Shown here: positions 10,569 through 20,203 of the stretch, piece by piece
Numbering within the stretch: position 1 is the first letter of the stretch
How the letters are laid out: each line of letters begins with the position of its first letter
Origin: Cladosporium sp. IMV 00045
Taxonomy: Eukaryota; Ascomycota; Dothideomycetes; Cladosporiales; Cladosporiaceae
Reading direction: 5' to 3'
Length of the DNA: 47,960 nucleotides
NCBI GenBank assembly: GCA_001931905.2
Contig: MSJI02000751.1
Span: forward strand, 1-47,960
Position numbers and translations under genes: made by a program
The notes under the pieces: model-generated
What the model saw: the letters and a program-made list of their open reading frames with translations, nothing else
Told to the model about the DNA's origin: nothing
Database searches by the model: none

Positions 10569-12367
10569 CTACTTCCTCCGCCCGTCCTCTCGCAGCTCCC
10601 TTTCGCGCGCCAGCTGCTCGTCGCTCAAGCATCCGATCCTATTGAGGATATCCTTGTGCTCGCCCAGGTTGAGACCACTGGAAATGCCACCCTTGCCTCG
10701 GCGCTTGTTTCCAGACTTGGAAGAGCTGGATGGGCGCGACGAGGAAGAGTATTTCAGGTCTTCGGACGTGGCGGGGACTTCAATGAACTTGCGCTCTGCT
10801 CCTGTGGTGGCTTGTGTTTCGGCGCGGAGTTTGTATGGAACGCCGTTTTCGTGCTTCGTCGAGTACTCGGTTGCGTCCTCGACTTCGATATTGTCTTCTT
10901 CGTCGCAGCCCTCGTCGTCGGAACGCGAATCGTCGGCGGGGTGGCCTTGCAACACCTTGGCGACAACGCGGCAGATCATGACAAACCATGCGATTGTAAT
11001 AACTTGCAGTCCACCGAGGAGTCCGAGGAAGATGTTGCGGATTTCGGCGTTGAAAGCCACGGTCTTCGCGTTCGGGTTCAAGAGAGGCTGGAGAAGGTTG
11101 TCAAGAACACCAGAGCCTCCGCTCTCGCTCAGGCGTGTAGAATCGAGTGTGCTGTAGGTACCGTAGGCCATAGTCGTGGTGGACACATGCGCGTAGATAC
11201 TCCAACAGATTGACAGGTATCCGAAATGTCTTGCGACAAGCCAAAGTACGACAAACAAGCCGAAGGCAATGTCGCAAGCTGTCTGGTAACCAGTGTAGCG
11301 CAGGATCTTCGCAAGCTAGAATTTCCATGTCAGTATTGAAATGCGACAAAAGGGGAAACGCAAATCACGTACCGGAAAGATGAGGTCAACGCTGTCCATG
11401 AGAACAAGCACTGCGTTACCAGCACGCATCTGCCTGTATCCGTAGGAGAAGAACAGCAAGAAGACTGTGACAATGTGATGCGCGAACATCTGCCAGTGGT
11501 CCTTGCGACGTTCCTCAATGTTGATCACAAAAATCTGCTGCACCCAGAATGCGGTCTGAGAGAGATAGTAGAGCTTAAGAGACGTCCCAAGCACCAGGCG
11601 TGGGTAGTCGCGCCACAGAGAAATCAGCAAGTCATTGAGTTGGCCAAAGAAGGCCGTCGCAGTCGATCCGGGGGTATCTTGGATGAAGACAACAAGTCCC
11701 CAGGTCCAGTAAACGAAGTAGTAGAGCAGAAGGTATGCTTGCTCCGCGAACCTGCGATAGAGTTAGAGTTGAGTTTCGTGAAACCGTGAACACAATTTAG
11801 ACTCAAAGCATACCTGACTTTCGCCTTTTTTTGCTTGATTCCCAAAACACCTGCCAACGGCAAGAGCGCGTAGTCCATACACGCCGCTCTAACGCCGGTG
11901 AACAGCACCACGTATCCCACCACCAGATACATATCCCTCGGACCAAGCGAGAACTCGCCGGTCTTGCCTGTCGCATACTGCAACGTGAAGAACGCACCAA
12001 CGCGCTCTCTCAAGCTCGGGAAAAGCAAATATGTCAAGGCGACCAGGAGGATCAGGTTGAGAGAAACACCGAGCTGGTGGTCAACCATGGCTTTGCGCAG
12101 CATACCACCAATGCTCTCTTTTTCTGCCGCTTGAGCTTTTTGCCTGTGTGTCAAGAACCCCGCAGGACTGGCGCAGATAGCTACGTCCTCGACTCCTTTG
12201 CCTGCCTTCGCATTCCTTGGTCTTTTGCTGGGTCCATTCTGTCTGGAGGGAGAGTATGCTGTTCTCTTCTCTGGCACCGAGCCATTGCTGAAAGTGTCGG
12301 TTCTGTGGGGGATGGTGTGATCGCCAGGCACATCTTGCAGGCCAGCGCCTGCTTGTGCTTGTTCCAT
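10569..12367 (-). CDS. LAG1: Ceramide synthase (LAG1/LAC1 family, TLC domain)
   Basis: Sphingoid-base N-acyltransferase of the endoplasmic reticulum that joins fatty acyl-CoA to the sphingoid base. Three exons on the minus strand, 12367-11814, 11751-11373 and 11315-10569, give 559 residues; the introns are 62 and 57 nt with donors GTATGC and GTACGT. Exon 1 has a disordered N-terminus followed by membrane helices from about residue 95. Exon 2 carries the Lag motif: RRKDHWQMFAHHIVT with His276-His277, then GNAVLVLMDSVDLIFP with Asp304 and Asp307. These His and Asp residues are essential in the family. Exon 3 continues with LAKILRYTGYQT and further helices. The C-terminal 120 residues are acidic then Ser/Lys-rich (DDEGCDEEDNIEVED), suggesting a regulated cytosolic tail of the kind phosphorylated by casein kinase 2 in yeast (inferred only). 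Confidence 0.94.
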
Positions 12368-13725
12368 GTTCGGCGTGTGTGGCTTCCGTATTCTCGCCTT
12401 TTGTGTGAGAGGTAGTAGGTTTCTTCGAGATCGTCAAGGAATGTTCACAGACCGCGAACGCGCGGCGATGCAACAATGCCCGAATGCAGGGTTCTAAGGA
12501 GTAGTAGCTCTTGCCCCGAAATCGTCAGTGAGGTCTGGCCCGTCGGTGGTTCACCGCCCAGGAAGCTCGCTTGTGGTGAGGGATCGCGCTGGTGGAGACG
12601 GCTGTCCTCGCGCTTGGGCGTAGCGAACGGATGGTGTCGCGAATGAGCAGGATGGCGGGGAGGAAAGCAAAAAATGGCAGGGCAGCCGTGTGATATAGGC
12701 AAAGCAAAGAAACAGGCGAGTCCTGGACGAGACGACACCTCCTCGACCAATACGATTTTCCCCAATAATGACACGTTAGCGTGGGAGTGGGAGAGGAGAG
12801 CGGCAGGCCAGAAAAGACAGGACCCTTGTTTCAACCTGCCGCGCTGGGGGTCAGCGGTGGGCTCTGATCGTCGCTGCCGCGCATACTCCTCTCGCTGAAA
12901 CGTGCCATACAAAATTGTTCATGCCTGATACCCTTACCTTTAAAAACAGCGTTTGACGCCTCGACTTCACGTTTCATCCAGACCTCACTTCGCATGCCAG
13001 CTCCCGTGATCGCGTGTCGGACACCATCAAAGACCTCACTCACACCCACGCACCTGATAGCCTCGTGACACTCGTTTGACTCGCGTCTGACAGACCTGCT
13101 GCGCCAATGTGGCACTTATGCAACCATGGCCATCCTCCTACCCCCCTTGCCCACTACTACTTATTAGTACTGCCACGCCTGTGCTTCTCGCCTCGACTGA
13201 TGAGGCAAGCTCCAACAGGTGACAGCGATCATCGTAGAGACACCGGTCAAGGCCATCTGCATCTCGATTCCTCATCGGCTATCCCGTCTGCAGCTCTTGG
13301 GCCCCACTCTACGTACAGAATGGTATAGAAGTGCTAAGCTACGGTAAGGAAGAACGTCCCGCTACTAAAATACAACCAGCCTTGCGCCACATCCAACAAC
13401 GGCAAAGCCCTCGCTTGACCTTCGCATGCGGCTGGCGAATTATTACCACTAGCACTATCGCCTCTGCATGCCCATCGGCCCCAGTGGCCTGGCACGTCCT
13501 GGGTTTTGCGTGAAACCTGTCGGTCGGCTGTTCGTCATCATCCACCACTCCTCGCTGCATCTACCCGTCCGGGTGGTTTGCGGCTTGCGAATTGTGCTAG
13601 GTAGGGTATTTGGAAGGCTCGAGACCAGCCCTGCGACCGTCTTTCTGATCGCCTTTTTATCTGACATGTGCGCTTTGCTAAAAGGCAAGCACACTCTGGC
13701 GCATCCCTCATACTAACAACTTCCA
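12368..13725. promoter_or_regulatory. Divergent intergenic region, LAG1 / orphan membrane protein
   Basis: 1358 bp between divergent starts, with room for two promoters and long 5' leaders. Short ORFs in all frames lack family features. A TTTAAA stretch near 12940-12946 could be a weak TATA-like element. No RNA gene was recognised. Confidence 0.4.
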
Positions 13726-16350
13726 ATGGACGACACACCACAAAGAGCAGGGCGACCTCGCGCGAGATCAATCCCACTCGTAGAGATGTCTTCAGAAATG
13801 CCCCACGGTCTGGGGATTGACATAACTTCTGCCAATCGTACATCCCAAGAATCTACAGCATCGACGCGCACTCAACTCCGCAACGTATCATCTGTTGATG
13901 ATGGCGACCAGCGCACGCCGAGCTCAGCACATCCTCTCACGTCGCCGCCTTCGACAGGTGGTCTTTCTGGATCCACACAATACGGATACTCACCCATAAG
14001 CACATTCAGCCCATACCGACAGCAGGCCAAACACTCACACTCCTATTCAAGTCCGTCGGTACCGCCGCCTCTCCCAGCAGAGTCAGAAGTCAGCCTCTTA
14101 TCGAAGCGCCACACAGCATCAATGCACTCGGCCTATGGTGACTTTGCAGCAAGGCACAAGTGTGAAAATGTGCGTGGAGTCAAAGGAAGCCGCACCTCTT
14201 GGTTTTCAGTGACTACGATCGTGCTTTCGGTATACTCGACAATATTCTCGGGCATCTTCTTCTTTATTGCCGTGGTTGGGCCGTCATATTCCTGGGTACG
14301 CACCGATGGAAGGCTCACGGCATCTTCAGCCGCCTTTCTTACGTCGGTGTTGGCAAAGACAATTGAATTGTCATTCGTAACTGTGGTCATCGCGCTTCTC
14401 GGTCAAGAGCTGTCAAGGAAAGCCTCGAGCTCTCATCGACGCTCCGGAGTTACTCTCGCCGAACTCAATATGAGGAGCTGGATTGTGCAGCCAGGGACGA
14501 TGATCTCACGATGGGAAAGCGTTCGCTATGCTGGAATCACGACTCTGGGCTTCATCTCACTGATCGCCGCATTGTTTGCGATGCTTTACACCTCAGCAGC
14601 GACCGCCTTAGTCCAGCCACGATTGAGTTTCGACAAGTGGACTCATGTTGAGATGAAAGGGTTGGTCAAAGCATCGTTTGCCAACAAATTCTACATTGCA
14701 AAAGATTGTCCCCATCCACTGCCTGGGGTCCTTGACAAAGACGCCCGAGATGAGACGTGTCTTTCAATCGAGCATGCCGCTATGGCCTATCACAACTACT
14801 ATGACTACCTGAATTCATGGTCAGAGAGAACTCAGAGCTCACGGTCGGACGGTAGACTCATTCCATCTGCCAGGCCACCTGGCACAGCTCTCTTGGGCAA
14901 TGACACAGCAGTGATTGCACCGTGGGTTGAGAACAGGCTGAATTATTCATCAGCCCGGGTTTGGAATGAGACGGATGAGCCTGTCATTGTCATCAACAAC
15001 GTCAGTCTGGCGTTCCCGCATACCGGAGTTGCTTCGGCATCCAAAGACGCTGTCAACAACATTATGCAACCGGAAGATCTTGATGGGCTTGGAATCTACC
15101 GCTTGAACGCTTCTGTTCCATCACCGGTTGTGCATGTCCTTTGCGCAACTCTTTCAGAGGAACGCATCGCTCCGTTGGTCTTTGAGAAATGGAATGCGAC
15201 CAATGAGACCATCGACGGAGCCACATGGCCAGCACAGCTCGAGTTCACGGATGAGCATCCCTCGCCATATCTAGGCGGTACCGACTTGGACGATATCTTC
15301 GAATGGGGAGATCAATACGGCGATGGTGCATGGCCGCCCGTCTTCCCGATGTTGCCCAAGAACTACAACACGATGGTCAACAGCACTAACCTATACAACC
15401 GCACCACGATCTATATTCTGGGTAAATCACCTGGTATAGATGACGCAAACACACGCGATCAACACGACTATTTTCTCTGTCAGTTGCGAGTCACCCAAAC
15501 GCCATACTGCTATACTTCCTACCAAGCAAGCGCCCAAGGCGCCACTCTGGAGGCAGTCTGTCCAGACGAGCATACCCATCATATGCAGTACATTTCAAGC
15601 GTGCCGGATGCTCCAAGCGTGACTCCCAGCAAAGAATGGCCCAACGTAGCAAGCCAATGGGCTCTCGCCATCGCCCTGAATGATGGCGCTTTCGGCGGAG
15701 ACTCTTCCAACGCCAGACTACTCACCCAACTCCTCCTACGAAAACACGAGCTCGACCCCCAAACCCCATCTCTCGCTGAAGCCCTCGCCGTTCTCGCCGG
15801 CTGCACCCTCCTCCAGTCCACCCTCGACGCCCCCTTCATGACCTACTGGCCATACCTCGAAAGCGAAGCCGAAGACGGCATCCTCAAGGACCCGGAGGGC
15901 GTCTACGAGTCCTTCAACGCCACGATCCGCGCGCAAAAGTATTCCTCCGGCGGCTCCGAGCGCTACCAGAAAGCCTTCCACATCGTGCTTCTGGGCGTCT
16001 TCGGCCTGAACATCCTAGCCCTGGCCTACTTCGCAATGCACAAAACGTGGTACACCGATTTCTCCGAGACGCCCACGCTCTTCTCCCTCGCGGTCAACTC
16101 GCCGCCCAGCGAGGCTTTTGCCGGCTGTTGCGGCACGGGCCCGCAGGGCAAGGACTATGGCGTTGCGTGGACGCTGGAGCAGGATGATGGGCATGTTTTC
16201 GTGCACAGCGGGGGCAGGAGGGAGGGGGATGGTGGTGAGGAGAGCGGGCAGTGGAGGGGTTTGAAGAGGAGAAAGGCTTGGAGGTCGCTGGCGGGGAGTC
16301 CGGTGGTGAAGAATTGGGGGAAGTTTCGAAGGTGGAGTCGTGAGGTTTAG
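13726..16350 (+). CDS. Large fungal membrane protein with glycosylated ectodomain, unknown function
   Basis: An 874-residue single-exon protein not assigned to a characterised family. Residues 1-155 are Ser/Thr/Pro-rich and look disordered and cytosolic. Three membrane helices are predicted by eye at about 158-187 (WFSVTTIVLSVYSTIFSGIF), 202-229 and 266-297. A region of about 450 residues (298-745) follows, then a last helix at about 749-776 (IVLLGVFGLNILALAYFAM) and a C-terminal tail ending in a basic Trp/Arg-rich stretch. The central region has many N-glycosylation sequons (NDT, NYS, NET, NVS, NAS, NAT, NST, NRT) and several Cys, so it is probably luminal or extracellular. The layout is familiar from uncharacterised proteins of filamentous ascomycetes. 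A sensor, transporter accessory or surface protein are all possible; no catalytic motif is visible. Confidence 0.8.
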   Translation: MDDTPQRAGRPRARSIPLVEMSSEMPHGLGIDITSANRTSQESTASTRTQLRNVSSVDDGDQRTPSSAHPLTSPPSTGGLSGSTQYGYSPISTFSPYRQQAKHSHSYSSPSVPPPLPAESEVSLLSKRHTASMHSAYGDFAARHKCENVRGVKGSRTSWFSVTTIVLSVYSTIFSGIFFFIAVVGPSYSWVRTDGRLTASSAAFLTSVLAKTIELSFVTVVIALLGQELSRKASSSHRRSGVTLAELNMRSWIVQPGTMISRWESVRYAGITTLGFISLIAALFAMLYTSAATALVQPRLSFDKWTHVEMKGLVKASFANKFYIAKDCPHPLPGVLDKDARDETCLSIEHAAMAYHNYYDYLNSWSERTQSSRSDGRLIPSARPPGTALLGNDTAVIAPWVENRLNYSSARVWNETDEPVIVINNVSLAFPHTGVASASKDAVNNIMQPEDLDGLGIYRLNASVPSPVVHVLCATLSEERIAPLVFEKWNATNETIDGATWPAQLEFTDEHPSPYLGGTDLDDIFEWGDQYGDGAWPPVFPMLPKNYNTMVNSTNLYNRTTIYILGKSPGIDDANTRDQHDYFLCQLRVTQTPYCYTSYQASAQGATLEAVCPDEHTHHMQYISSVPDAPSVTPSKEWPNVASQWALAIALNDGAFGGDSSNARLLTQLLLRKHELDPQTPSLAEALAVLAGCTLLQSTLDAPFMTYWPYLESEAEDGILKDPEGVYESFNATIRAQKYSSGGSERYQKAFHIVLLGVFGLNILALAYFAMHKTWYTDFSETPTLFSLAVNSPPSEAFAGCCGTGPQGKDYGVAWTLEQDDGHVFVHSGGRREGDGGEESGQWRGLKRRKAWRSLAGSPVVKNWGKFRRWSREV

Positions 16351-17051
16351 GATTTGTAGGATGAGGTAGGTGGTTTTGGGAGGAATGCTGCTGGATCGTG
16401 GCGTTTGTGGTTTTCTGCTTCACATTCAGAACGGGAGAAGCCAACAGCCGGGGGGGAAAAAATAATCAGTGGCGGGTGGGTTGGGGAAATCCCCTGAGTC
16501 GTCAGGTTTTGTCTTTGCTTGATTTCACACAAAATGCACGGGAACGGATCGTGTTAAGAGATCAATGAGATCATTGAACGATCGATTCAACGCTGAATTC
16601 ATCCTTCTGGCCACATGCAAGCGTGTAGTATCGGGTCATCTCTATGCAGGTCTTTAGTCTGGTTCCTCTAAAATCTCGCCGTTTGGACGTCAAATAATCA
16701 CGTTTATCATTCTCCATGATGACGACGGCTTGTGAATGCCAACAGGCCTATGGGGTCTTTTACGTGTACTGAAGGAAAACATTGAAAGCTTCTCTAAAGT
16801 ATTTCAATTTCTGACGGTGACGGGAACCAGGTTTTGGTTTTGGTTTTGTTCTTGTTTCTTGTTACTCTCGTACAAATCATCTCATCGACCCCTCTCCCAT
16901 CTCCAAATGCAACGCCAACCCAGCAAAAAATGAGATCCCCAACGAAGAAATTGCGATACCGTTCCATACCATATCCGCTAAATGCGACATCCACACAAAA
17001 AACACTCCCCTCCCCACTAAAACACTACACCCACCACTGAACCACCTCAGC
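16351..17051. other. Convergent 3' intergenic region
   Basis: 701 bp between convergent stop codons. Contains a G-rich run (ccgggggggaaaaa, about 16449) and an AT-rich middle part with repeated GATC/GATCAATGAGATC words near 16558-16585. Nothing coding was recognised. Confidence 0.4.
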
Positions 17052-20000
17052 TCAATACTCCCCCCTCCCCTGCCCTCCCGCGCCCGAAGACGACGGCGCA
17101 TAAACGCTCTCCCTCTCCCTCTCGCGGTCCCTATCCCTCCTCTCTCTGTCGCGGATGAAATCCGCCTCCGAAGCACCCCCCTGCGCGGAGGAAGGCGCTT
17201 CGAGCATCTTAGGTTTGCGTGGCGCATACTCGTCCTCCGAGTTGTCCTCTTCGTACTCGTCGCGCTCCTTGCGCGCGCGCCGGCGCGAGGCGCGGCGTTC
17301 GTGTTTCTCCTCTGAGGCGCGGGCGGCTTCTGTGAGGGAGGTGTTAGTGGTAAGGGACAAGGTGGGAGTGATGATTTGGGTGGGTGTGTTGGCTTACCTC
17401 TGATGTCGCGGGTGCGATCGGCGAGTTTTTGGATTTCTTCTTTGGTCAGGACGCGCAGGACGATGACGAAGTCCTGGCGTTCCTCGAAGCGCTCGTTGGA
17501 TTTCTCCAGCGCTTCAGGGTTCACGAGGCGGCGGTCGATTTTGGTCCAGCGTGCGCCGGGAGGGATGCCTTTCTTATTTGCCTGAGGGATATGGTCAGTA
17601 AACAACTTCGAGGGTTACACATGGGGAGAGAGCACGGATTGACATACATCCTTCAACGGCGCCACGCCCTCACGCACAGCGTTCGGGTCTTCTGGGAAGC
17701 TGGCCGTCGGCTTCTTCAAGATACCCTTGGGCTTCTTGTCTTCCTCATCCGTCGGAGGATCGACGATTCGCACCCGGTTCTCGCGCTTTTCGCTCGCGCT
17801 GTTGTCGATGACCTGCGCCATGAGGCCGGGATCCATGGTCCGGTCAAGGACACTGGCACGGCGGCGCAGACTGGGCTCTTGGCTGTAGTTTGTGGGAGCC
17901 GTCGAGTATGTGGCCTGGCTGGCGTCATCTTCGAAGCTGCCGCGCAGACCGCCAGGGTGAGGCTGTGGAGGCTGGTCATAGTAAGGAGCAGGCTCGCCCG
18001 TGCCGTTGGCTTTGCGGCCTTGACGCTCAGCCTGACGGATCTCTCGCTCTCGCCGGCGGCGCTCGCGGTCCGGATCAGAGTCTGAACTATGGTCTTGAGG
18101 AGGGAGGCCAAGTTCGCGCTGAACTTGTTCCATGCGGCGGCGGTAATCCTCGTCTGCATCGTTGGAGGTTGGTGGTGGCGCCTGCGCCTGAGGGTGAGGA
18201 GGAGCATCATGAGGACGGTCGTATTCGCGGTCAGATGCGGATTCACGGTCGTACTGTCGAGGCTGAGGACGCGGTGGCTGTGGTGGAGGGACCTCGTGGG
18301 GCGCACCAGGCGCTGCGGAGGAATCACGGGTAGCCTCTCGAGACTTGTGTGCGTCAGTGGGAGGCCCTTCAAAGGCAAATCCAAGACCGCGGTCTGGGTC
18401 GCTGTACTGGTCGCGCTGGCGGTCGTGTGGAGGTTCGTCATCGTGTGAGCCGCCTCCCCGTCGCCTTCGCTCAGGTTCAACGTTGTCGCGCTCTCGGCGA
18501 TCATCTTGTCGACGCTCCTGCTCCCGCGGTCTGTCGGATTCCCATTGGCGATCTTGTTCACGCTGACGCTCCTGTTCTTCACGTTCGCGCTCCTCTTTCT
18601 TGCCCTTTTCCCTATTAAGACCAAACAATGTGGCGGCCGCGCCCAAGCCTCCTGCTGCAATTTTAGCGGCGCCCGAGATGCTGTTGTCTCCATCTTTCCT
18701 GTCGTCACGGCTGCTGTTGCGACGATGGTGGTGTCTGTATCCGTCATGCTTGGCGCGTTCGCGATCACTGTCGCGATCGTAGTCCTCGTAGCCTCGGCCA
18801 TGGTCTTTGCGCTTTGGTTCTTGCAAATATTGACGTTCGCGCTCGTGGGGTTCGTCCCTACGGTGTCCATCCACGTACCCAGAGTCCCTGGCCATATCTC
18901 TCTTGCGAGATTCGAAGCTGTCGTCACTCCCTTGGTTGGCGTGTCGGTCTTTGCTGTCGCTTCTGATGCCGAATCCTCTTCGAGAAACGCTTCGGTCCTT
19001 GCGTCTGGTAGTGCTGTGCCTGCGCTCCCGTCGATCATCGTGCTCGTAGTCGTATTTCTGATCCTGGTGCAGATGCGCCCTACTTCTATCGGTAGAACCT
19101 TTTCGCGGTGCGACGTAGTAAGGGTCTCGGTTGTCTGAATACCTGCCTCGAGATTCGTCGCGAGCCCGAGAGGGAGAGTGCGGCACCGATTCTCTCGTGC
19201 TGCGGCTGCGTCCCAAGTCGTTAATCTTGTCCCATCCTCGCTGGCTTGGTGGAGGCCCAATCTCACGTGCCGACCGTCTGGGATCGGCACCGTAAGGCTC
19301 TATCATGCTGGTAGACCTGTCCCGGCTGGCACCGCCACGATCAACGCTACCACGCCGTGGCCTCGTCTCGCGCCACCTAGGCTCGGTGTCTTTGTACATG
19401 CTGGCTGGGTCTGTGTAGGAGAAAGCATCCTCGTCCTCGAGAGTCCTTTCTCTTCTGCCATTGGCATGGTACGGCTTGCGACCACGGTCGTAACCCATGC
19501 TCCTGTATCCCGATCTGTCTCCGCTCTCCCTTCGCTTGTGGTGTCTTTCTCCACCCGATCCCAGGTCAACATCAGCCACGAGTTTGGCGCTACCGTCATC
19601 CACGCTGTACAACTTTTTATGTTCGAACTGGCGTGCAGGCTTGGGCTCCTTGGACGAAGCGGGCTGGATGTAGTAATCGGGACGGTCTCTCCTTGGCGGG
19701 CTGGAAGGGCGTGCAATGTCTCCCTGTACGACAGTTGGACGGTTACGGGGTGGAGCAGGGTTGGTGGTGGCACCGCTGCGGGTGTTTTCCAGCATTGAAG
19801 AGCGTCTTGGTCGACCGGTGTAGGCATCGTAACCAGGAGTGAGACGGGTGCTGCTGGAGCTAGCGCTGGTGACTGAGGGCGGGTTCAGGTATGTTTGAGA
19901 AGAAATGGGTATCACACGTTCGGTGCTGGCGCGGGGTGAACCGTATGCGCTGTGCCGTTGCGAGTAGTATGGGTCAAAGTTGCCCTCAGAGGCTCGCGCA

Positions 20001-20203
20001 GGGTTGGTCAGTCGACGACCGCCTGGCGATAGGGTACGGTTGTACGACATGTTGTTTTGGTTGTGGTAGGCTAGAGGTATTTGCCGGGATCGCCTCTGTT
20101 CATTGGGATACGTCAGCACATTGTTGTTCGAGTGGTAACCCCACGACCCCGAGCCGGAGCGGTATGGCGGAAACGCCGTGACGCTGTTGCTTCGCTCTCC
20201 CAT
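17052..20203 (-). CDS. Highly charged disordered protein with conserved C-terminal domain (DUF8035-like)
   Basis: Three exons on the minus strand, 20203-17648, 17581-17398 and 17329-17052, give 1005 residues. The introns are 66 and 68 nt (donors GTATGT and GTAAGC, acceptors CTCAG and CACAG). The first 850 residues are low complexity and rich in Arg, Asp, Glu, Ser and Tyr (RDRSTS, DRERERE-type runs), with an Ala/Gly patch (SGAAKIAAGGLGAAATLFG) in the middle. A KKPKGILKKPT motif precedes the first intron. Exon 2 encodes a compact conserved-looking block, GIPPGARWTKIDRRLVNPEA then FVIVLRVLTKEEIQKLADRT, which I recall from uncharacterised fungal proteins annotated with DUF8035; that label is from memory and tentative. 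Exon 3 is again RD/RE-rich. ATG 20203 (MGERSNS) is the first in-frame ATG; the frame is open upstream to about 20317 but only with a GTG. Function unknown; nuclear or RNA-associated roles are guesses from composition. Confidence 0.8.

Noticed and set aside
17716..19290. Overlapping 524-residue minus-strand and 210-residue plus-strand ORFs within the charged-protein gene
   Set aside because: They are alternate frames of the Arg/Asp/Glu-repeat coding sequence, which has few stop triplets in any frame. The main frame alone continues through proper introns into a conserved block.
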